The position numbers were made by a program, and so were the translations under genes. Below the pieces are notes generated by a model. The model had not been told where the DNA came from. It made no database searches and worked only from the letters and a program-made list of their open reading frames with translations. DNA of 64,000 nucleotides. It comes from an uncultured PS1 clade bacterium. Its GTDB lineage: Bacteria; Pseudomonadota; Alphaproteobacteria; RS24. The stretch covers positions 1 to 64,000 of the forward strand of contig CACNWB010000004.1 in NCBI GenBank assembly GCA_902624095.1. Reading direction: 5' to 3'. Below, piece after piece: positions 46,777 to 59,674 of the stretch (position 1 is the stretch's first letter; each line of letters opens with the position of its first letter).

Positions 46777-46797
46777 ACGAATCACACAGTGATTCGT
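46777..46797. promoter_or_regulatory. perfect inverted repeat with GANTC sites before ftsB
   Basis: Two 9-base arms (ACGAATCAC and GTGATTCGT) are separated by ACA. Each arm contains a GANTC site, and a third (GAATC) lies at 46763-46767 inside the ftsB start. GANTC is the target of the cell-cycle methylase CcrM. No T-tract follows on the leftward strand, so it is not a clear eno terminator. Operator or methylation-sensitive site are both possible. Confidence 0.5.
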
Positions 46798-46825
46798 GCG
46801 GTCAAGCGCAAAGTAATTCGATACG

Positions 46826-48136
<1,311 letters not shown>

Positions 48137-48267
48137 TTACCTCGTTTCCGTAAGTGTTGCAAACGCCGCACCGCATGTGCGTCCCATATAAGGCTTACGC
48201 AAGCGTGGGCAGCAAATGCGGGCGAATCATACTTGACGGGGCAAAAGATATTGGGTCATGTCAGCAC

Positions 48268-48969
48268 ATGACACAGACCCAAAAAGCCATGGTGTTATTT
48301 TCCGGCGGACAAGACAGCACTACTTGCCTCGCGCACGCGCTGTCGCGCTACGAGCGGGTTGAAACGGTTGGCTTCGACTATGGGCAAAACCACCGCGTGG
48401 AGCTTGATTGCCGCGAAGTCATCTTGCATAAAATAGCAGGACTTGCACCCGATTGGGTGGCACGGCTGGGCCACGACCATATGCTTGACATTACGGCCCT
48501 GTCGGAAATTGGCGGCACGGCGCTGATTGGCGAAGGCGAGATTAAAATGCAGGCGAATAATTTGCCGTCTACCTTCGTGCCCGGCCGCAATCTGCTGTTT
48601 CTAACCTATGGCGCGGCACTGGCCTATCGGCGCGGGCTTGATGTGCTGGTCGGAGGCATGTGCGAAACAGATTACTCCGGCTATCCTGATTGTCGCCGCG
48701 CCACGCTGGATGCGCTTGAAACCGCACTCACGCTCGGCATGGATACGCAAATTTCTATCGAAACACCGCTAATGAATGTTGACAAGGCGGCAACATGGAA
48801 ACTTGCAGATGAACTGGGCGGCGCGGTGTTTGTCGATCTCGTCATTGAACACACGCACACTTGCTATCGCGGCAATCGTAAATTACGCCACGAGTGGGGC
48901 TATGGGTGCGGTGATTGCCCAGCCTGCGATTTGCGCCGGCGCGGATTTAATGAATGGAAGGCCGCATGA
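48268..48969 (+). CDS. queC: 7-cyano-7-deazaguanine synthase
   Basis: A 233-residue ATP pyrophosphatase (PP-loop [17 protein letters not shown] near the start) with the C-terminal zinc site [25 protein letters not shown]. It converts carboxydeazaguanine to preQ0 in queuosine synthesis. ATG 48268 (MTQTQKAM) is chosen, 12 residues before the PP-loop; the frame runs upstream without family similarity. Its stop overlaps queE as ATGA. No preQ1 riboswitch was recognised upstream. Confidence 0.95.
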   Translation: MTQTQKAMVLFSGGQDSTTCLAHALSRYERVETVGFDYGQNHRVELDCREVILHKIAGLAPDWVARLGHDHMLDITALSEIGGTALIGEGEIKMQANNLPSTFVPGRNLLFLTYGAALAYRRGLDVLVGGMCETDYSGYPDCRRATLDALETALTLGMDTQISIETPLMNVDKAATWKLADELGGAVFVDLVIEHTHTCYRGNRKLRHEWGYGCGDCPACDLRRRGFNEWKAA

Positions 48970-49613
48970 GCTACGCCATAAAAGAAATTTTCTACACACT
49001 TCAGGGCGAAGGCGGTCAAGCCGGACGGCCCGCTGTTTTCTGTCGTTTTGCCGGATGCAATCTTTGGTCGGGGCTGGACCGCGACCGCGCAAACGCCCAA
49101 TGCCGCTTTTGCGATACGGATTTTGTTGGCACAGACGGTCAAAACGGCGGCAAATTCGCCGATGCTAAAGCTCTCGCACTGGCCATTGCCGCACAATGGC
49201 CAGAAGCCGAACCGGGTGCCGATGCGCTAGTTGTGTTTACCGGCGGCGAGCCTTGCTTACAACTGGATACCGCCCTGCTTGACGCAATCTCGGGACAAGG
49301 CTTTGAAACAGCCATCGAGACCAATGGAACCCTGCCCGTGCCGACCCAAATCGACTGGATTTGTGTCAGCCCGAAAACCGAAAGTACGCTTGTGCAACAG
49401 GCCGGTCATGAACTGAAATTCGTTTACCCGCAGGAAACGCTGTCGCCCGAACAGTTTGAACACCTTGATTTCGAGCATTTTTTCTTGCAACCGATGGATG
49501 TCGATGACGAGGCAACGCGCTGGCACAACATTCAGGCCGCCATTGCCTATTGCCTGCAGAACCCACAATGGCGGTTGAGCCTGCAGACCCATAAAATAAT
49601 CGGTCTGGATTAA
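48966..49613 (+). CDS. queE: 7-carboxy-7-deazaguanine synthase
   Basis: A 215-residue radical SAM enzyme. It starts [21 protein letters not shown] and carries an expanded cluster motif, CNLW then CRFC with 14 residues between the first two Cys, as in Gram-negative Que[11 protein letters not shown] and ETNGT follow. It makes CDG from carboxytetrahydropterin. Coupled to queC by 4-base overlap. Confidence 0.94.
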   Translation: MSYAIKEIFYTLQGEGGQAGRPAVFCRFAGCNLWSGLDRDRANAQCRFCDTDFVGTDGQNGGKFADAKALALAIAAQWPEAEPGADALVVFTGGEPCLQLDTALLDAISGQGFETAIETNGTLPVPTQIDWICVSPKTESTLVQQAGHELKFVYPQETLSPEQFEHLDFEHFFLQPMDVDDEATRWHNIQAAIAYCLQNPQWRLSLQTHKIIGLD

Positions 49614-49670
49614 ACGGCAACAAAAACGAGTTAGATTGACCCGCCGCGGCTAATCAGGCATAAGCGCGTC

Positions 49671-50033
49671 ATGAAATTAGCACGCGAAATTCTGTTTGAT
49701 GCCGCACACAGCCTCGCACAGTACGGGGTAGGACACCCGAACACGCGAGTGCACGGGCATTCGTTTCGGGCGCGGATAACGCTGTCCGGTGCACCTGACG
49801 CAAACGGTCAGATTATGGATTTCGAAAGTTTCGGTGCCGTGTTGGAAACCCTCCGCAAACGCCTCGACCATAGTATGCTGAACGATATTGAGGGGCTTAG
49901 CACCCCGACGCTGGAAAATTTATGCCTGTGGATATGGGCTGAACTACAGGACGAACTGCCCCATATTCGTGCCGTCGAAGTGTTCCGGGACAGCCTCGGC
50001 CAATCCTGCCTTTATGAGGGAGAAGCATCATGA
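49671..50033 (+). CDS. queD: 6-carboxytetrahydropterin synthase
   Basis: A 120-residue QueD/PTPS-like protein: [24 protein letters not shown] with the zinc-binding His residues, then LDHSMLNDI and [11 protein letters not shown]. It lacks the longer Cys-containing N-terminus of some homologues, but the position in a que operon supports the queuosine role. Its stop overlaps the queF ATG by 4 bases. Confidence 0.92.
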   Translation: MKLAREILFDAAHSLAQYGVGHPNTRVHGHSFRARITLSGAPDANGQIMDFESFGAVLETLRKRLDHSMLNDIEGLSTPTLENLCLWIWAELQDELPHIRAVEVFRDSLGQSCLYEGEAS

Positions 50034-50494
50034 CCGAGCCCAGCGACACGACTGGCGCAAACATGCTTGGGCAACAGACCAAGCTGCCCACCTCTCCAGA
50101 CGCGGCGGCTTTGGAACGCGTTCCCAACCCGCACCCCGACACACGCTATGTTGCTCGCTTTACCGTGCCGGAATTTACGTCAATCTGTCCTGTCACGGGC
50201 CAGCCGGATTTTGCGCGACTGGTGATCGACTATGTGCCGGACGCCTATCTGGTTGAAAGCAAAAGCTTCAAACTCTATATCGGTAGCTTCCGCAATCACG
50301 GCGCATTTCACGAAGATTGCACAATCGCGATTGCCAAGCGTCTGGTCGACACATTGGCCCCGCACTGGCTCCGCATTGGCGGGTACTGGTATCCGCGCGG
50401 CGGTATTCCGATAGACGTGTTCTGGCAGTCGGGTGCAGTGCCAAATGGTCTTTATGTGCCCGACCCCGGCGTTGCTCCTTATCAGGGGCGCTAA
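50030..50494 (+). CDS. queF: NADPH-dependent preQ0 reductase
   Basis: A 154-residue unimodular QueF. The catalytic Cys is in [14 protein letters not shown], and the family block [22 protein letters not shown] follows. It reduces the nitrile of preQ0 to preQ1. It is the last gene of queCEDF; folE, which makes the pterin precursor, is not in the window. Confidence 0.95.
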   Translation: MTEPSDTTGANMLGQQTKLPTSPDAAALERVPNPHPDTRYVARFTVPEFTSICPVTGQPDFARLVIDYVPDAYLVESKSFKLYIGSFRNHGAFHEDCTIAIAKRLVDTLAPHWLRIGGYWYPRGGIPIDVFWQSGAVPNGLYVPDPGVAPYQGR

Positions 50495-50622
50495 CCCGTA
50501 ATTTACCATTTCATCGGAAAACTGGTTGAGCTTTACTACAGGTTCGGCGGCACGGCGCGTCTGCTCCATTTTAAGAAAACAGAATGCCGCCAGCCGGACC
50601 CAACACATTTCCTTGGCTTACT

Positions 50623-50644
50623 AGATTAAAGGGAAATCTTTTTT
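50623..50644 (+). terminator. weak candidate terminator after queF
   Basis: AGATT and AATCT pair across a 7-base loop and six T residues follow. The stem is short and AT-rich. It lies about 130 bases after queF in a 282-base convergent gap that also holds a CCCCG/CGGGG hairpin (50696-50714) of unknown use. Confidence 0.35.
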
Positions 50645-50776
50645 ATCTGCCACCGCGCCGACACAGCTCTATCCGGCCATATCACAGCTTGTACACCCCG
50701 TCAGCAAACCGGGGACCCGAACAGCAAGGTTGGCGGTAGTCCGTGTTTAGACTTCAGGCAAACTGAACAGGGTCGA

Positions 50777-52216
50777 TCAAACCGGCAAAATCCGGGGTAC
50801 GAGATAAAGCGCCATCAGTGTTAACACACCGACGCCGAGCAGATTTATCCAAAATCCGGCGCGCACCATATTGGCGATGTTTACCTGCCCCGACCCGAAG
50901 ACGATGGCATTGGGTGGGGTAGCCACCGGAAACATAAACGCGCAGCTGGCCGCAAGAGTTGCGGGAATAATTAACATCAAGGGCGGCTGACCTATCTCCA
51001 GCGCAAGTGCGGCAATAACTGGCAGAAATGTGGTGGTGGTTGCCGTATTGCTGGTTATTTCGGTCAGAAAAACGATCAAGGCCACAAGGCAAAGCAGAAT
51101 GACTACAAGCGGCGCAGCGGCCACCACTGATAATTGCGCGCCGATCCAATTGCTCAATCCGCTGTCTGAAATTCCTGCCGCCAGCGCGAACCCACCGCCA
51201 AAAAGCAACAACACGCCCCACGGCATGCGGGTCAAATCGCTCCAATCCAGCAAAGCGCCATCGCGATCGCCCGCGGGCACGGTGAACAAAAGAAAAACCG
51301 CACCAATGGCAACCGTGGTGTCAGTAATACCGGAAATGCCCAGTACACCGATAATATATTTGCGCGATATCCATGCTAGCACCGTGACCACAAACACGCC
51401 CAAAACGCGCTTTTCATAGGTGCTCAAAGCACCCAGCTCATGATAATGGCGGCGCATTTCCTGTTGCGTGTCGGGCGTGATGGCAAACGAAACCGGGTTG
51501 GTGATGCGCGTGAGCACTAACCAGACAAGCGGTAGCATCACAAACATCAGTGGAACAGCGAACATCATCCAGTCAAAAAAGCCGATTTCGATATTATATT
51601 TTGTCTGAATAAAGCCGACGGCGAAGGCATTGGGCGCCGTGCCGATCATCGTCGCCATGCCGCCCAGCGTAGCCCCAAACGCCAGTCCCAAAAAAACCGA
51701 CATGTCAAAATCATCTAATTGTTTCGCAGTCAAACCCGTCAGATGCTGGCGCATCATGCGGGTGACGGAAATGGCAACCGGAAGCAGCATTAGTGTGGTG
51801 GCAGTGTTGGAAATCCACATGCTCGTGACCGCGGCAACGCCCATCAATACAGCTACAAGATAGCGAGCTTGCGCTCGAATAAGGCTCAAGAACCCATAGG
51901 CCGCCCGAATGTGCAATCCGCACTGCTCAATGGCCAGCGCAAGCACAAAGCCGCCAAACAGCAAAAAAGTGACCGGATGTGTATAGCTGCCCGTTGTTTG
52001 CGCCATCGGCATAATGTCTAGCGCAGGCAGCAGAATAATCGGTGTTAAAGACGTTACCGCCAGAGGCAGGGCTTCGGTCGCCCACCACACAGCCATAACA
52101 ATGGCAACCGCCAACATGTTTTGGCCCTCATTTGAAAGACTCGGAATGTCAAATTGCAGAATCAACAAGGCCAATGCCGGGCCGACCAGAAATTTTAAAA
52201 ATGAAGTTAGAGACAC
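50777..52216 (-). CDS. DASS/SLC13-family anion symporter
   Basis: A 479-residue membrane transporter with about eleven to twelve hydrophobic segments. SLC13 motifs are visible: WWATEALPLAVTSLTPI near residue 43, SNTATTLMLLPVA near 135 and LTEITSNTATTTTFLPVIAAL near 385 (the repeated Ser-Asn-Thr substrate and sodium sites). Expected to import dicarboxylates, tricarboxylates or sulfate with sodium. It is read toward the que operon and is separate from the kdsA run by about 100 bases. Confidence 0.9.
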   Translation of the reverse strand: MSLTSFLKFLVGPALALLILQFDIPSLSNEGQNMLAVAIVMAVWWATEALPLAVTSLTPIILLPALDIMPMAQTTGSYTHPVTFLLFGGFVLALAIEQCGLHIRAAYGFLSLIRAQARYLVAVLMGVAAVTSMWISNTATTLMLLPVAISVTRMMRQHLTGLTAKQLDDFDMSVFLGLAFGATLGGMATMIGTAPNAFAVGFIQTKYNIEIGFFDWMMFAVPLMFVMLPLVWLVLTRITNPVSFAITPDTQQEMRRHYHELGALSTYEKRVLGVFVVTVLAWISRKYIIGVLGISGITDTTVAIGAVFLLFTVPAGDRDGALLDWSDLTRMPWGVLLLFGGGFALAAGISDSGLSNWIGAQLSVVAAAPLVVILLCLVALIVFLTEITSNTATTTTFLPVIAALALEIGQPPLMLIIPATLAASCAFMFPVATPPNAIVFGSGQVNIANMVRAGFWINLLGVGVLTLMALYLVPRILPV

Positions 52217-52318
52217 AATTAAACCTGATTTATTATTTGGGTTGTAGGTGCATGTTGTCGCGATTTTCCGCGCTGCACAAGCATTGCCTTCTCCCAGCGG
52301 CTTGAAGGATGCGCGAAA

Positions 52319-53167
52319 TCAGCCTTGCACAATTGCGTGCAAATCCTTAAGCGTGCTCAGCAGGGGGCGCGCCGCATCAAGCGGCAGACAGCTTGGAGCG
52401 TCGCACAAGGCCTCATCGGGGCGCGGATGAAACTCCAGAAAAACTCCGTCGGCACCGGCCGCTACTGCCGCCTTTGCCAGCGCTGGCACGCCGTTGCGGC
52501 GCCCGCCCGTGCTGGCCCCTGCTGTGCGCGGGTCAGCTCCAGGCAGTTGCACTGCATGTGTCGCATCAATCGTGACGGGCACGCCGAGCTTGTGCATTTC
52601 GGGAATGGCCAGCATGTCGACCATCAGATTGTTGTAGCCAAAGCTGGAGCCGCGCTCGCACAAAATAACTGGCAGGTCGGAGGCCGCCTCACGAACCTTT
52701 GAAATAATATTCGCGCAGTCCCACGGCGCGAGAAACTGCGCCTTTTTTGCATGCAACCAACCGCCATTGCGAGCCACAGCTTTGGCCGCCGCGACCACCA
52801 AATCGGTTTGGCGCACAAGAAAGGCAGGCAGTTGCACAATCTCGGCAATTTCGGCGACCGCGTCGGCCTGTTCGGGCTTGTGGATGTCAGTGACAATGGG
52901 CAGCCCGTGCGCCGCCTTAACAGACGCCAGCATAGCCAGTCCGTCAGCCTGTCCAGGCCCGCGATAGCTGGTAATGGATGATCGATTTGCCTTATCAAAA
53001 CTTGCCTTAAAAACATAAGGCAAGGATAGTTCGCTACATATTTGCTTTAATTCAGCCGCAACTTCCAAAGCCAACCCTTCATCCTCAAGTACATTCAAGC
53101 CGGCCATGACCAGAAGCGGTTGCCCTGCGCCGATACTAATGCCGTCATAGCCCTTGAGCTGATACAT
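52319..53167 (-). CDS. kdsA: KDO-8-phosphate synthase
   Basis: A 282-residue aldolase-type enzyme that condenses phosphoenolpyruvate with arabinose 5-phosphate for lipopolysaccharide core. Seen: VMAGLNVLED, FKASFDKANRSSITSYRGPG, VTDIHKPEQ, VKKAQFLAPW-like AKKAQFLAPWD, CERGSSFGYNNLMVD and DATHAVQLPG. It begins 11 bases after pyrG, the usual alphaproteobacterial pyrG-kdsA order. Confidence 0.95.
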   Translation of the reverse strand: MYQLKGYDGISIGAGQPLLVMAGLNVLEDEGLALEVAAELKQICSELSLPYVFKASFDKANRSSITSYRGPGQADGLAMLASVKAAHGLPIVTDIHKPEQADAVAEIAEIVQLPAFLVRQTDLVVAAAKAVARNGGWLHAKKAQFLAPWDCANIISKVREAASDLPVILCERGSSFGYNNLMVDMLAIPEMHKLGVPVTIDATHAVQLPGADPRTAGASTGGRRNGVPALAKAAVAAGADGVFLEFHPRPDEALCDAPSCLPLDAARPLLSTLKDLHAIVQG

Positions 53168-53178
53168 TTCGATGTCTC

Positions 53179-54867
<1,689 letters not shown>

Positions 54868-54883
54868 TCAAATGGGCAAATAA

Positions 54884-55234
54884 TTATTTCGGTGTGGGTA
54901 ACGCCGGGGCCGGAGCCACTGGAACCGGTAATGCGGGGGCCTGCGCTTCGAGCGGATTGGCGTCGGTCGGATCAACATCGTCAAGCACCGAAGAACGGTT
55001 TTCCATGGTGCCCAATACAGTCAGACCGATGCTGGTCAGAAAAAACAAACCAGCAAGAATACCAGTGGTGCGCGTCAGAGCATTGCCAAGTCCACGTCCC
55101 GACATTAGGCCGTCACCACTGCCGCCACCGCCAATGCCCAGCGCCCCGCCCTCAGAGCGTTGCAGTAGAACAAGCACGATCATTGCCAGTGCAATCATCA
55201 AGTGGACAACCAGTAAAATGGTGGACATAAACAA
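54884..55234 (-). CDS. secG: preprotein translocase subunit SecG
   Basis: A 116-residue membrane protein with two hydrophobic helices (LLVVHLMIALAMIVLVLLQ and GILAGLFFLTSIGLTVLG) joined by the Gly-rich loop typical of SecG. The C-terminal tail is Ala/Pro-rich (ALPVPVAPAPALPTPK), as in other alphaproteobacteria. Subunit of the SecYEG channel. Lies between tpiA and pyrG. Confidence 0.92.
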   Translation of the reverse strand: MFMSTILLVVHLMIALAMIVLVLLQRSEGGALGIGGGGSGDGLMSGRGLGNALTRTTGILAGLFFLTSIGLTVLGTMENRSSVLDDVDPTDANPLEAQAPALPVPVAPAPALPTPK

Positions 55235-55289
55235 TCTCCTTTTCGCGAGGTTCTAGCGCATTCGAACGAGGCTGACCAGCCCAAAGCAG

Positions 55290-56072
55290 CTAGCGCCGAT
55301 AGGCACCGATAATTCTGGAAAAATCGGCAGCCTTCAGGCTCGCACCGCCCACCAGTGCACCATTTACATTGGCAATCGCCATCAGTTCCGCCGCATTGGA
55401 AGGATTGACCGAACCGCCGTATAAAACCCGAAAGGCCGCACCTGCATCTCCAAAGCGTCGCGTCAGTGCCTTTCTGATATGGGCATGAACGGCACCGATT
55501 TGCTCAACGCTTGGCGTCAAGCCGGAACCGATGGCCCAGACAGGCTCATAAGCAATGACAATGTCTGGCGCATTGCATGTATCGGGCAGTGATTGACGCA
55601 ACTGCGCGCCGACGACCTTGAGCGTATCGCCGGACTTTCGCTCGGTCAGCATTTCACCAACGCAGACAATGCTCCGCAAACCCGCCATCTGCGCGGCAAG
55701 CACTTTCTCGCGCACCAATTTGCTGGTTTCGCCATGCCCGCCCCGCTTAACCTCGGTGCGCCGCTCGGAATGGCCGACAATCACCCATTTGGCTCCGGCG
55801 TCCTTTAACATTTGGGCGCTTACATCTCCAGTATGTGCACCTTTTTGGGCGCCGTGGCAATCTTGACCGCCAGTCATGATTTTTGCTCCAAACTTCATTG
55901 TCGACAGACGGTGAACAAGGGTCGCGGGCACACAAACGGCCACATCGCACCCGAACTTGTGCTTTGACAGGCCTGTGTTCAGACGGCGTAGCTCGCGCAA
56001 ATGCGCACCCATACCGTTCATTTTCCAATTACCGACGACCAAAGGTCTAATTTTCTTGGCAGGCGCAGTCAT
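55290..56072 (-). CDS. tpiA: triosephosphate isomerase
   Basis: A 260-residue TIM barrel. Catalytic Lys in VVGNWKMNG, His in VIVGHSERR, Glu in IAYEPVWAIGSG, and the phosphate-binding VLYGGSVNPSNA. Interconverts dihydroxyacetone phosphate and glyceraldehyde 3-phosphate. ATG 56072 (MTAPAKKIRPL) is chosen; the 13-residue extension to 56111 lacks family similarity. Divergent from the ppiD-like gene. Confidence 0.96.
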   Translation of the reverse strand: MTAPAKKIRPLVVGNWKMNGMGAHLRELRRLNTGLSKHKFGCDVAVCVPATLVHRLSTMKFGAKIMTGGQDCHGAQKGAHTGDVSAQMLKDAGAKWVIVGHSERRTEVKRGGHGETSKLVREKVLAAQMAGLRSIVCVGEMLTERKSGDTLKVVGAQLRQSLPDTCNAPDIVIAYEPVWAIGSGLTPSVEQIGAVHAHIRKALTRRFGDAGAAFRVLYGGSVNPSNAAELMAIANVNGALVGGASLKAADFSRIIGAYRR

Positions 56073-56257
56073 GAAGCACTCCCTCTTGGCGTTTAACCAC
56101 CTGTTTGACAATGCCTGTTTACCGCCATTTCAGGGAATGTCAAAAGCATAAGCGCAGTGGCTTGCCGTACCTCGCGTGCCGCATTATGATGCGCTTCACT
56201 CTGGCGCCGATGGAGGTTCCTTGTTGCCCAATCTGATCAACAGAAAGACTTATAAAA

Positions 56258-58162
56258 ATGCTTGATATTTTGCGCAGATCTGCCGGTGGTATCGTTGGCA
56301 TTTTTCTGATCGGTCTGCTCGTGATCGCCTTTGCCCTTTGGGGCATTGCGGACACGTTTACCGGCTTTTCGAATGCAACACTAGCAAGCGTTGGCGATGA
56401 ACAGATTGAGCGCGATGAATATCGCCTGCGCCTGCAGCAGCAAATCCAGCAAGTCTCGCAGCAAATCGGTGAACCGCTCTCGGTCAGTCAGGCGCGCAGC
56501 CTGGGCATCGACCAGCGCGTGCTGATTGACATGCTAGGCATGGCGGCGCTGTCGGGCATGGCGAAAAATATGGGACTGGCCCATAGCGACGAACAGGTTG
56601 CGCGCCAGATTATTAATGATCCGGCCTTTTACGGGCCGACGGGCAAGTTTGATGCGCCTACCTTCCGCGCGATTTTAAGACAAAACGGCTTGACCGAAAA
56701 AATGTTCGTCACAGACCAACGCGAATTCCACCTGCGCCAGCAACTCATGGAAAGCAGTGTGCGCCAAAGTCTCGTCCCGGATGCTCTTTTGTCACAAATG
56801 TACAGGCACGTGCTGGAAAAACGCGTGGCGCGCTATTTGATTGTTTCACTAGATGCGACAGATGAGGTCGGTGAGCCGACGGAAGGAGAACTGGAGAGTT
56901 TTTTCAGCGAAACAAAGCTGCGTTTTACCGAGCCCGAACGCCGTGACGGGTCTGTCCTGCTTATTACGCCGGAACGTTTTGCCGAAACCATTAAAATCAG
57001 TGATGACGAAATTCTCGCTGAATATGATTTGTCGATTGATGAATTTTCAAGCCCTGAACGCCGGGGTATCGACCAACTTGTGCTGAACAGCGACGAAGAG
57101 ATGGAGAAAATCAACACTCTGCTGGACGAAAACCGGCCGTTTGCCGAAATCGTCGACGCCGCCAGCCAGACACTTGACGACACCGATCTCGGTCTAATTA
57201 CCCGCGACGGTTTGATTTCAAGCACTCTGGCCGATCGCGCATTCTCCATGCAGGCAGGCGAGATTAGTGACATTATTGAAGGCCCGCTGGGTGCGGTTAT
57301 CTTGCGCGTCCGCAAAATCGAAGAAGGCACCGTGCGCCCCTATGATGAGGTGCGCGAAATCTTGCGCGACAGGCTGGCTTACGAGCGCGCCGTAAACGAG
57401 ATGATTGAGTTTTCCGAAACCGTGGAAGACGAGCGCGCAGCCGGCATCGAATTGGAAGAGATCGGCCAGCGCTTTGACCTTGAAGTTGTCAAAATTTCCA
57501 ATATTGACCGCGACGGCAATGCCGGCACAAAAGTCGATGCCCAAATCAGCGAGCTCATCAGCACCTATCCGGTATTGGTACAGAACATTTTTGGGGGCCC
57601 TGTTGGTGAGGACTTGCCAATGCTCGAAATGCCGGATGGCACATTTGCCTGGGTGCGCCTCGACCAAATTACCCCAAGTCGCGTGAAACCGCTGAATGAA
57701 GTGCGCGCCGATGCTATCGCCCAGTGGCAATTGGCCGAACGCAGCAAGCTGTTAGAAGCCATGGCCGAGCACTTTGTGAAAAAGGGAAATGAGAGCGGTA
57801 GCTTCAAAACAATTGCTAAAGAGTTCGGGCGGAACCCGCTGACATCGGAACCCATGACCCGTCAAATCTCCAACGAGACCTTTTCAGAGCAGGCCGTCGA
57901 AAAACTTTTCTCACTGCAATCAGGTCGTTTTGCGTGGGCACGGGTCGGTTTCGGCACGGATTTGATTGTAATGCAAGCCTCACAGGTGATACCGCCAAAG
58001 ATGGATGATGATGAAACGACGGAAACGATTTATAGCGGCGAGCGCACAAAGTTCCAGTCAGACTTGACGGCACAATTTGTGCGTGCGCTGCAAAACAGCT
58101 ACGGCGTAAGCATTAACCAGCAAAATATCGAAACGACGCTGGGCGAACTGGTCGCGCAATGA
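56258..58162 (+). CDS. PpiD-like periplasmic peptidyl-prolyl isomerase
   Basis: A 634-residue membrane-anchored chaperone. N-terminal anchor (about 12-32, GIVGIFLIGLLVIAFALWGIAD), SurA_N-like helical domain (about 35-185), a parvulin-type rotamase region around 225-370 (ends EGPLGAVILRVRKIEEGTVRPYDEV), and a C-terminal helical part. It assists folding of exported proteins at the Sec exit. Its stop overlaps the trpE start by 4 bases, a typical alphaproteobacterial coupling. Confidence 0.9.
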   Translation: MLDILRRSAGGIVGIFLIGLLVIAFALWGIADTFTGFSNATLASVGDEQIERDEYRLRLQQQIQQVSQQIGEPLSVSQARSLGIDQRVLIDMLGMAALSGMAKNMGLAHSDEQVARQIINDPAFYGPTGKFDAPTFRAILRQNGLTEKMFVTDQREFHLRQQLMESSVRQSLVPDALLSQMYRHVLEKRVARYLIVSLDATDEVGEPTEGELESFFSETKLRFTEPERRDGSVLLITPERFAETIKISDDEILAEYDLSIDEFSSPERRGIDQLVLNSDEEMEKINTLLDENRPFAEIVDAASQTLDDTDLGLITRDGLISSTLADRAFSMQAGEISDIIEGPLGAVILRVRKIEEGTVRPYDEVREILRDRLAYERAVNEMIEFSETVEDERAAGIELEEIGQRFDLEVVKISNIDRDGNAGTKVDAQISELISTYPVLVQNIFGGPVGEDLPMLEMPDGTFAWVRLDQITPSRVKPLNEVRADAIAQWQLAERSKLLEAMAEHFVKKGNESGSFKTIAKEFGRNPLTSEPMTRQISNETFSEQAVEKLFSLQSGRFAWARVGFGTDLIVMQASQVIPPKMDDDETTETIYSGERTKFQSDLTAQFVRALQNSYGVSINQQNIETTLGELVAQ

Positions 58163-59673
58163 CGAACTGCCAGCCCGACGTAGGCACGTTCAAACAAATA
58201 TATGATGCCGGCACGCCGCAACTTCTGTGGACAGAGATGGTGGCCGATCTGGAAACGCCAGTGGCAACCTATCTGAAGCTCGCAAACTCCCAACCCAATT
58301 CTTTTCTGCTAGAATCTGTCACCGATGGAGATGTACGGGGCCGCTACTCGATGGTCGGTCTCGACCCAGATTTAATATTTCGGTTCAAAGACGGCGTGTG
58401 CGAACTGAACGCGCAATTTGACACCGCACCGGAGGCCTTTGAGAATCTCGATGACGCCCCGCTCGACGGGTTACGAAAGGTTTTGGATAACTCCGAGCTT
58501 GATATTCCGGACAATCTGCCACCCATGGCCGCCGGTATTTTCGGATATCTTTCCTATGACATGGTGCGCTTCATGGAAGAGCTGCCGGACACCAATCCAA
58601 ATGTATTGCAACTGCCCGAATGCCTGTTCATCCGGCCACAGCTGATGGCCGTTTTTGACGGCGTAACGGACGTACTCAAGCTGGTAACGCCCGTGCGCCC
58701 GAATGCAAATATTTCGGCACAGGCGGCCTATGAAGCGGCCTGCGCGCGACTAGCAGCGGCGCGCGAGAAAATGTATCATAAATTGCCTGAAGCACGCCTC
58801 ACGTCCGTGAGCGAAATGCAGACGCCACAATCAAATGTGGCGCAAGAAACCTATTTCAAGATGGTTGAAAAATCGAAAGCCTTTATTGAGGCAGGTGATG
58901 TTTTTCAAGTCGTCATCAGCCAGCGTTTCAAAACGCCGTTTACCCTGCCACCATTTGATTTGTACCGGACATTGCGCCGCGTTAACCCCTCACCCTATTT
59001 GTTCTATCTGCAATTTGAAGATTTCAGCGTTGTCGGTTCCAGCCCGGAAGTTCTGGTTGGTGTCAAGGACCGCGAGGTGAATATTCGCCCCATAGCCGGT
59101 ACGCGCAAACGCGGCGCAAACGAGGGCGAAGACGCAGATATTAGCTCCGATTTGCTGGCTGATGAAAAGGAGCGCGCCGAACATTTAATGTTGCTCGACC
59201 TTGGCCGCAATGATGTCGGACGCGTGGCACAAATCGGGTCGGTTCAGGTTAACACCGCGTTCGGTCTGCAAAAGACATCGCATCTTATACACATTGTTTC
59301 CGATGTGACTGGCAAATTGCTGCCCGAATACGATGTGATCGACGCGCTGGTCGCAGGCTTTCCCGCCGGTACGGTTTCTGGCGCGCCAAAAATTCGCGCC
59401 ATGGAGATTATCGACGAGTTGGAAACCGAACGCCGTGGTATTTATTCGGGATGCGTCGGTTATTTCTCCGCCGGCGGCGACATGGATACATGCATTGCGT
59501 TGCGAACGGCCGTGGTCAAAGACGACACGCTCTATGTGCAGGCTGGTGGCGGCGTGGTCTATGACAGCACCCCGCAGTATGAATATGACGAAACGGTCAA
59601 CAAAGCGGCGGCTTTGTTTCGAGCCGCCGAGATTGCCGTGGAAGATGCAAAAATGAGAAAGAACCGCGGATAG
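58159..59673 (+). CDS. trpE: anthranilate synthase component I
   Basis: A 504-residue chorismate-using enzyme: DLETPVATYLKL and SFLLESVTDGDVRGRYSMVG (tryptophan-feedback region), then RRVNPSPYLFYLQF, PIAGTRKRG, LMLLDLGRNDVGRV, GAPKIRAMEIIDELE and QAGGGVVYDSTPQYE. First step of tryptophan synthesis. ATGA overlap with the ppiD-like gene leaves no room for an attenuator leader; feedback inhibition is expected. Confidence 0.96.
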   Translation: MTNCQPDVGTFKQIYDAGTPQLLWTEMVADLETPVATYLKLANSQPNSFLLESVTDGDVRGRYSMVGLDPDLIFRFKDGVCELNAQFDTAPEAFENLDDAPLDGLRKVLDNSELDIPDNLPPMAAGIFGYLSYDMVRFMEELPDTNPNVLQLPECLFIRPQLMAVFDGVTDVLKLVTPVRPNANISAQAAYEAACARLAAAREKMYHKLPEARLTSVSEMQTPQSNVAQETYFKMVEKSKAFIEAGDVFQVVISQRFKTPFTLPPFDLYRTLRRVNPSPYLFYLQFEDFSVVGSSPEVLVGVKDREVNIRPIAGTRKRGANEGEDADISSDLLADEKERAEHLMLLDLGRNDVGRVAQIGSVQVNTAFGLQKTSHLIHIVSDVTGKLLPEYDVIDALVAGFPAGTVSGAPKIRAMEIIDELETERRGIYSGCVGYFSAGGDMDTCIALRTAVVKDDTLYVQAGGGVVYDSTPQYEYDETVNKAAALFRAAEIAVEDAKMRKNRG

Positions 59674-59674
59674 T

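Noticed and set aside
50640..50760. Possible small RNA such as SRP RNA between queF and the transporter
   Set aside because: There is a GC hairpin and a GTCAG stretch, but the conserved SRP core and tetraloop are missing and no other known RNA pattern fits.
58100..58162. Tryptophan attenuator before trpE
   Set aside because: trpE starts inside the end of the ppiD-like gene and no Trp-rich leader peptide with alternative hairpins is present.
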